Assembly: GCA_963921425.1 (NCBI GenBank)
Contig: OY992840.1
Coordinates: 9,426,501 to 9,490,500 of the forward strand
Direction: 5' to 3'
From: Dryas octopetala
Taxonomy: Eukaryota > Streptophyta > Magnoliopsida > Rosales > Rosaceae
DNA: 64,000 nucleotides
A program made the translations under genes and the position numbers. Below, piece by piece: positions 35,271-46,277 of the stretch. Within the stretch, counting starts at the first letter, position 1. The number at the start of each line of letters is the position of its first letter. Under the pieces are notes generated by a model. It searched no databases. It saw only the letters and a program-made list of their open reading frames with translations, and had not been told where the DNA came from.

Positions 35271-36030
35271 TGATTTATTAGTATGAGATTAACATATAAG
35301 GAATTAGTAGAGAATCTAGATCCAGTTTTTTCGACCCAAACAGATTGAGTTTATTATTGTAAGTTGTAGAATTGCGATTTATGGTTTAGATATTGGGTTT
35401 TGCCTTAAAAAACTCAAAAACTAAACTCTAAACCGTGAATGTACAGTTTAAAAAACGACTGCCGCGCTCAAGCAGCTAGCTGGATTGAACATAAGGACCG
35501 CTCAAGTGGAAAGTGATCCCAAAACTTGAGATTCTGTCTAAGAAGCCACTTGTTCAGGTAATCCTTTAATATCTATGCAGAAAATTTCTTCTTTTGGAAT
35601 TGCAATACTAGTGCACCGTAATTTAATTTAATGATTTCAACAGTTGTTGTTTTTTTAAGTCTTATTAAAGATCATCATTATAAAATTAGCCAAATTACAA
35701 GTAGTAAATTTCATTACATAATTAAAATCAAATAATTAAATAAACTAACATAATATTTTCGATAAAGCAATATTGATGAGCATCATCCATGTTTCCAAAT
35801 TATTACCAAATATTCTCCTATAAGGACAGGAGGACACTCACTCTCACTAGAACATTGTTTTCTGAGGGACAGAAGATATGGAATTGACAACTAACCCAAT
35901 CACAAGAATCCAAACTCTTAATCCCACCATGTTGCACTGCCTGCCAGGTTGTGCTGGTATAATCACCAATCCAATGTGCTATATTCATAATTCCAATTAT
36001 TTTAAGCCCAAACCAACCTCACTGTCCATC

Positions 36031-36038
36031 TATAAAAC
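36031..36038 (+). promoter_or_regulatory. TATA box, HyPRP gene 2
   Basis: TATAAAAC, 130 bases ahead of the start codon, in the same context as gene 1. Confidence 0.65.
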
Positions 36039-36160
36039 CCCTAGCTATAGCAACCCCTTTCAAACACATCCCATCACTCAAAACCTTTCCAAAGCTAAAA
36101 GCCTTTCTTTCCCAAGCCAACCAAATAATTAAATTTGGTGCTTCGATTCAATTTCCTCAA

Positions 36161-36595
36161 ATGGCTTCCAAGGCTTTAGCTTCCACTGCCCTCCTCCTCT
36201 CCCTCAACCTCCTCTTCTTCACTCTGGTCACCTCCACCAGTGTTCCATGCCCACCACCTCACAAAAAGGGTCACAGCCACCAACCCAAGCACGCGACCGC
36301 ACCCAATAAGCCCAGCCCTGCCAGCAACCCTCCTACGGCAACATGCCCCAAGGACACCTTGAAGTTGGGGGTGTGTGCTGACGTGTTGAATGGCTTGGTT
36401 CACCTGGTTGTTGGTCCACCAAAGTTCCCATGCTGTACCCTCATTGAGGGTCTTGTTGACCTTGATGCTGCTGTGTGCCTTTGCACTGCCATTAAAGCTA
36501 ATGTTTTGGGTATCCACCTAAACGTCCCCGTTTCATTGAGCCTCCTCTTGAACTACTGTGGGAAGCAGGTCCCCTCTGGCTTCGATTGTGCTTAA
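36161..36595 (+). CDS. Hybrid proline-rich protein, eight-cysteine lipid-transfer type (copy 2)
   Basis: A single exon of 144 residues, a near-identical duplicate of the gene at 32758. By eye about eight bases differ, four of them changing residues: Lys to Thr before the first domain cysteine, Asp to Asn in TAIKA(D/N)VLG, Thr to Ser and Glu to Asp near the C-terminus. All eight cysteines, the signal peptide and the Pro/His/Lys linker are kept, so both copies should make functional secreted proteins of the DC2.15/pEARLI1 group. The promoter and leader are alike but with small indels, which leaves room for different expression. Confidence 0.95.
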   Translation: MASKALASTALLLSLNLLFFTLVTSTSVPCPPPHKKGHSHQPKHATAPNKPSPASNPPTATCPKDTLKLGVCADVLNGLVHLVVGPPKFPCCTLIEGLVDLDAAVCLCTAIKANVLGIHLNVPVSLSLLLNYCGKQVPSGFDCA

Positions 36596-37032
36596 ATTTG
36601 CACTATGTATTTCTTTTAATTTGCTTTCTCATTTTCATGGTGTGTGTATGTCTGATCAGCTTTGTGTGTTTATTGGTATATTCCAATATTATACATTCTT
36701 GATTATTAATAATTCTTTCTATAGATTTGATGGATGTATGGAAGTAGGCTCCTTGCCTTCTTGATCCACATCCTCTCTATTGTACTGTATTAATTCTATG
36801 GAAAAAATCAATTGATGTGTAATAATGAAATTGAATTTGACTATTAATTTGAGTACGTTCCTCCATTTGGGTTGTTCCTCTTACAATACTATATTTGCAT
36901 TATGTATATAAAAGAAGATGAATTTTTTTTTGGGGGGGTCCAAAATAGTGGTTTGTTGCTAAAAACTAATTTTGATTTCCAATTAAAATGGAAGAATTGA
37001 AAGCGCGATCCAAGAGAATAGTGCATCATAGA

Positions 37033-37920
37033 TTGCATGTGAGTAAATGCATGTGTGTATCATACATCATACAATAAGAGATTGATACGTAGTAATTAAC
37101 ATGTACATGCATATGAGCAATTAATAGCATCATTTCAGGTAGCTAGTTCACTGATGTAACAGCTAGATAACCTTAACATTGAAGTTAATTATGATACTAT
37201 ATATATTAATTCTAAATTATCGTAGAACATGTAAATGTACGTAGGTGGGCCCCGATCCAATTTATGCCGGATCATGCCAGATTGTTAATCTAGACTACTT
37301 ATATATTTTTCAAATAACAATCCATCCATCAATAATATTGACTGATAATATAACATAGAAAGTTAAGACGAGAAATATCTCCTAACAAAAGCATTCACTT
37401 AAAGAAAAAAATAAAAATTACAGTCCAACTCAGCTACATGTGTCCAAGTCCAGACTTAATTAATATTTCCTGAAAAGCTCAACATTGGAAACTAATTAAC
37501 TACCTTACCTAAAGATCCAAATCTCTATCAAGTTTCCATGGTCTTGGCTCTTTCACCACCTCCTTCTATCAAACGAGTTATGAAACCCTTGACTAAATTT
37601 TTATCATTCTAGAACAATTATTTTGCTTTGGTACTGTTTTATCTGATAAAATCTTCTTCATCTCCAATTGTTACTGAACGTACACTTGTGACAAGCAAAG
37701 TCATTATTGGTGACTATCACCAAATAACTCGTCACAGGTTAAAAAGTATTTTTGACCACAACTGAATATATATATACACCTTTGGCCACTTTTGACCGGC
37801 CGGGCCTACAAAGTATTTGAGCCTATATCTTCCATTAAAAAAATGTCAACTTTCTATCTGGTCCTTATATCTTGTGTGAATATATATTGAAGGATGTTTA
37901 ACAATAAGAAAAGAAAGAGG
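37033..37920. other. Intergenic, no gene
   Basis: AT-rich spacer. No readable coding sequence. Confidence 0.45.
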
Positions 37921-37924
37921 CATG

Positions 37925-38105
37925 CAGATGAAAAATAAATAAGCATGAATGCGAGCGCCGATATGATGTGAACACGGTGTCGACACATCATTTACTGGCT
38001 ATAGCATATCTCGATTTCAGCTGCAACACATATCGATTTCATGTGTTATAGACACTGTGTCTGCATCATGTCGAGGCTCACATTCATGCTTATTTATTGT
38101 TTATC
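37925..38105. repeat. Small foldback repeat
   Basis: The left arm aataaataagcatgaatg then cgagc is mirrored by gctcacattcatgcttattt and attg at the right. Inside, gaacacggtgtcgacacatc pairs partly with cactgtgtctgcatcatgtc. The length is about 180 bp. It is likely a MITE, but no target duplication was fixed. Confidence 0.5.
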
Positions 38106-38404
38106 CGTATTAGAGCCTGTCCCAAAAAAGAAATATACAATGATGATGCACATCATGTACTTGTTTTGGTTATAGCCACAGTTATACAAGCTAATTCAAT
38201 ACTTAGATACGTGGCATTGACGAGTTACAGTGGTTTGAATCCATGACCTAGCTCTTAATTTTTATGATCTCTCTTAGTAGAAGACCTAACTCCTATATAT
38301 ACCAAAATAAAAATTGCCAAAAACGTATTGGAGTAGTAGTACTTTTTAGATTTTAATTAAAAATTAGGACTAGAGCTAGCATTATATGTATATATATGTC
38401 AATT

Positions 38405-38800
38405 CTATTGAGGGATACCTTAAATAAGCTTATTTAAGGGATTTTTTGTGAGTTCCACTCAACATTGTACTTTGATGATTATAACCGTCTATTTTTTTGG
38501 TTTACATTAATTGAAGGATCGTCTTTATAAAAAATTAGGTAAATTTAAAATCATTTAATCGTTGATTAAATGATCACCATTTTAAGTGTTTATCAAAAAC
38601 ATTTTGTTTGTCTATTTATTTGATCAAAATTAGATATCTTATTAGTTTCTAATTTGTCTAAGTTTTTGCATAGATGATTTTGGAATAGAGACCTATAAAA
38701 TAGATAGTTCAGATTGTTGAAATATAATATTATAATATAGAATGGGCCCAACGATGGATCCCTTAAATAATATTATTTAAAGATCTCTCAATATAAGGGG
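38405..38800. mobile_element. Foldback MITE with common core, end type E
   Basis: The left end attgagggataccttaaata and the right end in reverse complement attgagagatctttaaataa are inverted arms of about 40 bp. The core runs tttataaaaaattaggtaaa on the left and, inverted, aatttgtctaagtttttgca on the right. A gggccc word sits next to the right arm, as in other members. Confidence 0.7.
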
Positions 38801-38814
38801 GCTATATATATAGA

Positions 38815-39225
38815 AGAGTGCTCTAAAGGTAACCAGTTAGCAAGTTAATACGAAGCTAACCATACTATTGGACTCATCACATAACTAATTTCATAATCCG
38901 AATCATCAATTATTTAGGCCCTACTTCAAAGATCATGATTGCAAAAAATCAATTAAATCGAAAATCATGTAGTCATCTAATTGAAATCAAATAAATAGAT
39001 GATCAGTATTTTCGATAAAAGTATATAAATAGTTGTTATTATAATCAAATGGCTAAATGACTTCCGATTTTAGAGATCTTTTACAGAGATGATCTTTGAA
39101 GTAGGGTATAAAAATAGACGGTTCGAATTTTGAGATTATATTGTGCAGTGAACCTAACAGGATGATTAACTTTGTATTAACTTACTAACCAATTAGTTTT
39201 AGAGTATTTTTGATATATATATACA
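38815..39225. mobile_element. Foldback MITE with common core, end type B
   Basis: The same end type as 5690-6095: gtgctctaaaggtaaccagt at the left and ctaaccaattagttttagag at the right. The inner core arms are gattgcaaaaaatcaattaa and gattttagagatcttttaca. TA-rich runs lie on both sides. Confidence 0.7.
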
Positions 39226-41625
39226 TATATACGAACTCCTGGCCAGCCCTCACTCTTATCGAACCCCACACACAAATACTAACTTAATTTTTGTGTTCAA
39301 TTCAAAATATACACATAACTTTTATTAGAGTTAGTCCAAAGGGTGAGAGAGAGTACGATACAAGATAAGATTAAGATAGATCACAGTTAAATTTCTTCCA
39401 ATTTTCCTCCAATGTAACAAAATATACACATAACACGCTAAAAGTACACATTATTATGAAAGAAAAAAAGAAGAAGCAAATTTATTAGTATTTATTTGAG
39501 GATGTCAATTATGGAAGCTATATAAACCACTTAATTGCTTCCCACCGACAATTGTGTATATGTTTTGCTATATATACATATCCACTAGCTGCCATGCATG
39601 CATGGGTAATATAAACCATGCATGTTAGTTTAACAACCACCAAAATCACGTGATTTGAAGTTCCAACGAGTGAAATATTATAATTCTTTTTACCTTTTGC
39701 ATTATTCTCCTACAAGTTCATCAATTTGCATTATATATCTATTTGCAATTGATAAAAACGTTTATTGACTATACGTACCAAATTAATTTCATTATTATTT
39801 CATTTTAACTACTAAAATATTTATGTCATTTTACTTTAAATATTAAATTTCAATTTATGTACCAATTTTAAAAATCATAGTTCTACCGAACTGTGACTGT
39901 TAAACTGTCACAACTTTTTATTGATTTGTTGTTTTTTTAGTGTTTGCAAGGCTTAAACTTTAATGTTTAGTCTTTAGGTTATAGAACTTCATATCCCAAA
40001 TCTAAATCAAAAGCACTAAATTCTTATAAATTTTAAATTTGTATGAATTTCAAACAGTCACAACTATGACTGTTTGACAGTCACAATTGTATAGTAAACA
40101 GATTTATGACCTAATTCAAAATTTCTTGCTCTAAGTTAGTACCTAAACTGAAAAAAAATTAGTGTCTTATTGTTTTGCTGAAAAACTATTAATATTTGGT
40201 ATTTAATCCTAATTTTCTATTGATAAAAGTCCAACACTAGCTATATTATCTCAACTATTTCCCTAAATTACTATTTTTTACCTTACATGACTTTCATATA
40301 TTGGATTCTACAAAATAAAATAAAAAACTAAGAAAGTGAAAGATAAATCCTATCTAATAAATTGATGACACTTCAGTTTAAAAAAAAAAAAAAAGTTTTA
40401 GTAAACAACATTTTTCTTGACAAAATTAATGCAAGTAGTACACTAAAAGGAAATATGGTTCTCCTCTCAAATATAATTAAGGGAAATGATTTTGTGTCCT
40501 AATCTGATGTGGCAAGATTATTTTGTACACATCACTATTTAATTGCCACATAGATATATTAATTAATATCATTATTGTTAAAAGACTATTTTGCCCAACC
40601 TAAATTTAATGGTTGAAATTACTACTTAATTGATAAGAGATATGTAATATCTTCTTTATTGAAACAGTGCAGTATTGAAATCTGTGTTGTAACTAGATCT
40701 TCTCCATTGAAACAGTGCCATCGAAAGAAAATTAACTCCCCATGTTGTAATTGAAACAGTGAAATTGTTCTATGCATATCAATTATTATTATTTTTTGGC
40801 CAATCTATGCATATCAATATAATTGAGCTAAAAAGTTGCAGAAGTAATAAAATATAAAAGAAACGATATGCATGATTGCAGAAGAATATGAAAACTGCGC
40901 GCTGCACTTCCTATGCCACTAATTTTGGCAGATGACTTAACAAAAATTAACACTATAAATGAATCACAAGATCATATTTTAAAAGAACTCCAATCGTCCG
41001 AGTAGAGAAATCACCATAATTAGAGTTCCTTAAATGTGAATTTTTAGGGTTCTAAAATTTGGACAATTTTGTTTTTTAAAGAGATGACGTTTGGTTGTTT
41101 AAATTTTGGGATGAAGTTTTTTATTTTTTAATTTTTGTAATTTTAGTTTTGCAGGTAGCTAGGAGTTCAGTAAAACTTACCCATGTGGCTAAGGAGGAAA
41201 GGTGAAATCTAAAAACAAGATAGAAAAAATGTTTGAAAGTATTTTCTTTTGTAAAGAAAAGAGATCTGAATAGACCAAAACAAAAAGAGGAGGGATCTAA
41301 AGGTATATGTAGAGAGTTTAATTTCCTAGTTTCAATCTCAATCATCAGCAATGTTTAGTAATTTGAGTTTTTACATTTTGTTTTTTATAATTTAGATTTC
41401 TTAAGATTTATAATAAAGGTTATAATAGTCTTTATATGACAAGTGATTAATGAGATGGATTCAATAATATTAATATATTAAATGAAAAGGCCTTTCCATA
41501 TCATTATGGCACTCTAACATTGCCCTAGAATTAATTAGCTGGAGTGTAGTGAAAAGGGTCAACAATAATGAGCTTGCAGCTCTTTAAATATTATTTACAC
41601 CGATAAAATAAGGGTTTATTAGAAA
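39226..41625. other. Long intergenic stretch, mostly unidentified
   Basis: No gene was recognised. Bases 39896-40090 contain inverted words (ctgtgactgttaaactgtca and gactgtttgacagtcac) that suggest an old foldback element. Bases 40275-40385 are a truncated relative of the 33724 MITE. The word attgaaacagtg occurs three times at 40660-40760. A minus-strand frame at 41351-41121 has no family. Confidence 0.45.
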
Positions 41626-41629
41626 TGCT

Positions 41630-42040
41630 AAAAGTTTCCACTTGATGAAAATTAATTAGGATATTCAATTTAAAGCTAATTGATAATGTGCGGAGATCTC
41701 AAAGACTTTATAAATTCTTATACAAACCTTTAACATTTTAAAGTGTGACAACACTCCGCAATCTCACATATTCCTTCATGTATAGCGAGGCTCGAACCAA
41801 ACACATGGACAATATTTTTTGAATGATGAAAGAGCACGTATAACCATTTGACCTGACACATGAATAGCTTGCATTATGATAACATGAAGAAATTTAATTA
41901 GGCATTAATTTAAAATTAATTGGTAATCGATGGAAAAGACCCAAAAACTAATTATAAACTGCTATAAAAGTCTTTAATTTTCTAATGCGGACAATACTAC
42001 TTCACATTCTCGCGCCACCTAACGCTCTCATTAGATATTT
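41630..42040. repeat. LTR-like repeat pair (family 2)
   Basis: Two direct arms of about 130 bp (41640-41780 and 41880-42015) share aattaattaggatattcaat or its variant, aatgcgga/gtgcgga and a run ending in cactccgcaatctcacata or similar. The middle (acatggacaatattttttga, ccatttgacctgacacatga) matches 8515-8580. Probably a decayed miniature LTR element. Confidence 0.45.
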
Positions 42041-42680
42041 TCTTCTATTAATTAGTTTCTAAAATAATTATTTTTTTGCATCCGTATTTATCACTTTGAA
42101 GTTCACATGTTAACATCGTGAAACGTACCCAAAATAATTGCACTTTCTGTACCTCAAACCCTAAGCTAGCTAGCTCTTTCTTACTTCTTTATGCCAACTA
42201 TGTCTATATGTGTCTTCCACTAACCGCCAACGAAAATAAATTATAGAGGATGGACCAAATATGACGTCCCAAAATTGAACACAAGACAGATAATTAAACC
42301 TAGAATATGACTTGAGACTAATTAATAAAAGAAAAAGGCATAAAACAAAAACAAATTAAGAGTGGATGGTGGAGGGAGCCACAGAAATCTTTGTACGTGT
42401 GAAACTGATCGAACTGGCCTGGTTCTGAAATCGAACACATATTCACGGATTGCACTACTACTACTGTGTGCAAGTCACGGATTGTTTATTGAAGTTTGCA
42501 AAGGACCAACAACACTCCAAACTCCCCAATTTATTTTCAGTATAGAATTCTTGGAGTTCTCCATACCCCTCATGTTTGTTTTTACTACATGTTCTAATTT
42601 GCATATAGACATAGCTAGTCAGTCTTTGTTTTCACTTCCATGACGTAGAAATCAGTCACGGGTTCCTCATCAAATTCAGC
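42041..42680. other. HyPRP gene 3 upstream region
   Basis: No element ends were recognised. A frame of 93 codons at 42362-42643 resembles nothing and is judged to be chance. Confidence 0.4.
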
Positions 42681-42690
42681 TATATATAAT
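42681..42690 (+). promoter_or_regulatory. Putative TATA box, HyPRP gene 3
   Basis: TATATATAAT, 57 bases before the start codon. Plausible but close to the ATG, so the leader would be short. Confidence 0.45.
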
Positions 42691-42746
42691 ATCCATGGAT
42701 CATCAAAACCCTTATAATCAAAACCCAAGACGCAAAAAATTCAATC

Positions 42747-43439
42747 ATGGGTTCCAAGGTCGCTGCCATGTTCTTCATCTTCTTGATATGCATGGTCATG
42801 GCATTGCCTCCAATTCAAGCTTGTGGGCCTTGTACGCAGCCACACCCATCAAAACCACACCCTCCACGCCACCCATCACACCCACCACATCCACCTCACC
42901 ACCACACTCAACCTCCAAGCCACCCCAAAATTCCTCCTCACCACCCTAGCCCACCACACCATGGTGGCAGCCACCCAATCAAAAACCCACCAGTCATTAT
43001 ATCTCCACCAGTGATAAATCCCCCAGTGACAATCCCACCCCCTTCCTCTCCCTACCCACCTTATACCCCTAACCCTCCTTTTGGCGGTGGCGGCGGAGGT
43101 GGTGGAGGCGGTGGTGGGGGAGGAGGAGGAGGAGGAGGAAGTGGTCCGGGGCAAAACCCTCCCCCTTCTACTACACCAACTACTTGTCCAATTGATGCGC
43201 TGAAGTTGGGGCTTTGTGTGGACGTGCTTGGTGGGTTGGTGCATATTGGGCTGGGGAACCCAGTTGAGAATGCATGCTGTCCAGTGCTTGGAGGGTTGCT
43301 TGAGCTTGAAGCAGCTATTTGTCTTTGCACTACTATAAGGCTGAAGCTGCTTAACCTAAACATATTCATTCCTCTTGCTCTTCAGGCCTTAATAACTTGT
43401 GGGAAAACTCCTCCTCCTGGTTTTGTATGTCCTCTGTAG
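42747..43439 (+). CDS. Hybrid proline-rich protein with long Pro/His and poly-Gly linker
   Basis: A single exon of 230 residues. Residues 1-26 form a signal peptide ending IQACGPC. A long Pro/His-rich region follows (many PHPP, HPP and SPP units, about residues 28-112), then about twenty consecutive glycines (about 113-134) and a Pro-rich spacer. The C-terminal domain begins TTCPIDALKLGLC and has eight cysteines spaced C-x9-C-x19-CC-x13-CxC-x23-C-x9-C, one residue shorter in the fifth gap than its neighbours. It belongs to the extensin-like HyPRP class, presumably secreted to the cell wall. The glycine run is encoded by a GGN-rich tract (43084-43141) that could vary in length. It is the most diverged member of the local cluster and may be the oldest. 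Confidence 0.93.
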   Translation: MGSKVAAMFFIFLICMVMALPPIQACGPCTQPHPSKPHPPRHPSHPPHPPHHHTQPPSHPKIPPHHPSPPHHGGSHPIKNPPVIISPPVINPPVTIPPPSSPYPPYTPNPPFGGGGGGGGGGGGGGGGGGGSGPGQNPPPSTTPTTCPIDALKLGLCVDVLGGLVHIGLGNPVENACCPVLGGLLELEAAICLCTTIRLKLLNLNIFIPLALQALITCGKTPPPGFVCPL

Positions 43440-43703
43440 GTACTAAGAAGTACTTCAAGAGATTGTTAACGTGGGGTTAGCATTTCTTTCTAGCTAGCTA
43501 GGTTAATTAGATCGAGGCTCTTAATTTGTTGACTGCTAATGTTTAATTTGGATATTTAAGTGTTGTTCATGTGACTTTAATTTGGGTATGGTAATTTTCT
43601 CTGTGCTTAATTACAAGTTACATTCAAGACTTCAATTAGTAATTATATTTGTTTAGGGATAATGCCTGCTCGAGTTTATCTTTAAAGCTGTTTACTGGAT
43701 GTT

Positions 43704-43705
<2 letters not shown>

Positions 43706-43762
<57 letters not shown>
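43706..43762 (+). repeat. (CT)28 microsatellite
   Basis: An uninterrupted run of about 57 bases, roughly 270 bases after the stop of the third HyPRP gene. Confidence 0.95.
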
Positions 43763-43765
<3 letters not shown>

Positions 43766-44189
43766 TTGTATTTCATGATTTCCTACAATTGGAGACTTTT
43801 ACCAACGGCATCTATATTTAGAAGCTTGGGAAAATCAACGTTCATTATCTTTCGGACGGAAATCTATAGTTAATAAAATTATTAATTAGTGACATAATGT
43901 GTAATATATTTTACAGACAGATCAAACGCATCAGTGATGGAATTATTTTTAGGGTGCTTTAAATTGCAGCAAAAAAATGAAAAGGATTATTAAGCGCAAG
44001 ATCAGCTGGCTCAAAAATTAAGCTCTAGGCCAGATTTAAAAAAACCTAATATTGTTCATATGTATTGTTCATCCGACACTGTTCGTGCATACTGTTCATC
44101 CATCATTGTTCACACATTTTTTTAAATAAAAAATTGAACAACAACAAGGAGCATCATATGCATAAATATTTAAAATAAAAAAATTCATA

Positions 44190-44340
44190 TGCTTGCAGAT
44201 GCATCTACAAAATGATTTAAATGATATTAAGAAACAGCAGATGCATCGGCATGAGGATGCAGATGCCTCTACAAGAGGATACATATGAAAGTAGATGCAC
44301 ATACATGCAAGTAGATTCAGATGCAGATGCAAATGCAAAG
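44190..44340. repeat. gcagatgca-rich degenerate tandem tract
   Basis: Words gcagatgcatc, ggatgcagatgcctc, gtagatgcac and gcagatgcaaatgc repeat at intervals of about 20 bases. Related to the minisatellite at 34063-34201 read on the opposite strand. Confidence 0.55.
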
Positions 44341-44501
44341 AGGTTGCTATCACAGAGAATTTCGATCACTTCTCACCCTATGAAATGGAGGAAGTAGTGG
44401 GGCCATGGAAGATGATGAAATGGTGGGAGAAAGGAGAAGAAATGGTGAAGATATGTTGGATGGCGTTTCTGGGTATTCTGATGGGAATAATTGGGCATTT
44501 A

Positions 44502-44532
<31 letters not shown>

Positions 44533-45087
44533 CCACAAGAGTTTTTATTTAGGTTGGAGGTCAATGATTCAGACTAATAAAGAGACTTCTAAAAGATTGG
44601 GATTTTTTAATGACTATATTTTTTTTTCATAATTTAAATGTTATAAGAGTTATAAGAAAGGTTAAAATGATGTCGCAAATGAATATTTAACTAAATTAAA
44701 TATTTTAATTTATTTGAAATTACATGTCATTAGGGCATAAATTAGGGCACAAAAATAAGGGCACTCTAGCATTGTCCTTAATTAAAATGATTATTTTTGA
44801 GTTATTTGGGATTATTTGGATGTCTGTGAAAGTATGTTTTAAAAGATTTATGAGTTTTAAATGTACAATTTATAATTTTTTTTATTAGGGTAACTAGTAC
44901 CTATGTTACCCTAATTATAAAAAATTATAATTTGTTCACGGATATGTACACGGATTTATATATATATATATATATATATATAGATCGGATTCATACGATC
45001 ATATGGCCACGTAAAGAGATCATGATATGCGGCCATCAAATTACTTTTAGACTGTATAACCAAATATAAATTATATGCCCTTTATAT

Positions 45088-45425
45088 TGTTGAGAAAAAT
45101 CTCACATTGAAAATGTGAAGGTCTTTCTAGTGGTTTATAAGAATTTGAGCTATTCCCATTGCCAATTGGTTTTGGGATAGATGCATAGATTTCTTCATGG
45201 TATAGAGCAGGTTATCCACGTGATGCGCCTAAAGGCTACACGTGCTCCCACGTCACCCGATATAAATTGTCCACGTATTAGGCTTAAATGACGCCACACG
45301 TGCGAGAGCGTGTTGAGAGAAATCTCACATTGAAGATATGAGGGCGTTGCTAGTGGCTTATAAGAGTTTAAACTATTCCTCCCATTGCCAATTAATTTTG
45401 AGATGAATGCCTAAATTTATTAACA
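45088..45425 (+). mobile_element. TRIM: miniature LTR retrotransposon with both LTRs
   Basis: Two direct repeats, 45088-45197 and 45311-45425, both begin TGTTGAGA(A/G)AAATCTCACA and end in CA. Immediately after the first comes tggtatagagcag (45198), the tRNA-Met primer-binding site with one base missing. The 113-bp interior carries no protein. The whole is flanked by tatat (45083-45087 and 45426-45430), a 5-bp target duplication. At 338 bp it fits terminal-repeat retrotransposons in miniature, which move with enzymes from other elements. Relatives lie at 34470-34685, 53643-53757 and 55520-55740. Confidence 0.88.
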
Positions 45426-45429
45426 TATA

Positions 45430-45985
45430 TCTCTGTCTTATTCTTTGGATTATCAATACCAATGATCTCTATCACAAGGAATAATGTTTAACTTCTTATA
45501 TGATTATATTCATAAACAATTAATATTTTGGTTAATCGTCCACGTATGGAACCGACAAAGAAGGTGGTTTCTCTGTTTGTTATTATATATAAAATCAATG
45601 AATGATGCCAAAGCTGGTTCACGGGACTGATCAGACGGTGGTTGATAATTAAGAGCAGGGGACCATCGAATTTTTCTATTTTGGGAGTCAAGCCAAGATT
45701 AAGACTCCTTCATGATCCACATCTGATCAAATTAAGAAACCTTCCTCAACAGTAATTATATATGTGTAGATTGGCATTAAGGAAGAAAACAATTCATCAT
45801 GATCATATATATAAAGTAAACATGTATCTGGCTCTTGGACATTTATTAATTCTCATATCTTTGTATTACAAATCAAGATATTATTGTATGTCTTTCAGTG
45901 GTAATTTTCTTCAATTTGGGATACCCTTGTTAAACCGTAAATCATAAAGGACAAATCCTTCAATTTGGGATACCCTTACTATATA
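45430..45985. other. Intergenic, no gene
   Basis: AT-rich with short unrelated frames. The phrase cttcaatttgggataccctt occurs twice (45909 and 45958) as a short direct repeat. Confidence 0.4.
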
Positions 45986-45989
45986 TATA

Positions 45990-46195
45990 TATATATATGT
46001 ACAAAAATACTCTAAATCTAACCAATTAGTAAAATAACACAGTGCTAATCACTCTTTTGGGCCCAATACACAATACAATCTCATGATCCAAATCGTTTAT
46101 ATTTTATGTCTCAATTCAAAGATCAATATTGGAAAAAATTAACCAATCAGAAATTATTTAACTATTCAATTATTATTACAATCATTTCATATATA
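45990..46195. mobile_element. Left arm only of a type B foldback MITE
   Basis: Matches the left half of 5690-6095 and 38815-39225: aaaatactctaaatctaacc, gggcccaatacacaatacaa, then gaaaaaattaaccaatcaga. It stops near the palindrome centre and runs into (TA)n. The right arm is missing. Confidence 0.6.
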
Positions 46196-46221
46196 TATAT
46201 ATATATATATAGCTCTAGAAT

Positions 46222-46222
<1 letters not shown>

Positions 46223-46262
<40 letters not shown>
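46223..46262 (+). repeat. (CT)20 then (TA)n compound microsatellite
   Basis: A CT run directly followed by a TA run (46263-46276) that borders the 407-bp array. Confidence 0.95.

Positions 46263-46277
<15 letters not shown>

Larger units (their letters stand above)
34722..37032. repeat. Right copy of the tandem duplication
   Basis: Matches 31797-33668 in order (see there). It contains an inserted MITE at about 34975-35270 and extra sequence near 35440-35520. The flanks differ from the left copy by many indels and substitutions, while the coding regions are nearly identical. Confidence 0.85.
43440..45080. other. Intergenic with microsatellite and repeat words
   Basis: No gene. It holds the (CT)n run at 43706-43762, the gcagatgcat-rich tract at 44190-44340, a poly-T run at 44504-44532 and a (TA)n run at 44957-44981. 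Frames at 44295-44632 run through the poly-T and are artefacts. Confidence 0.5.

Noticed and set aside
42362-42643. 93-codon frame just ahead of HyPRP gene 3
   Set aside because: No family, no promoter spacing, AT-rich codon use like the flanks.
42876-43369. Minus-strand frames with long proline runs
   Set aside because: Antisense of the glycine and proline codons of the HyPRP gene at 42747.
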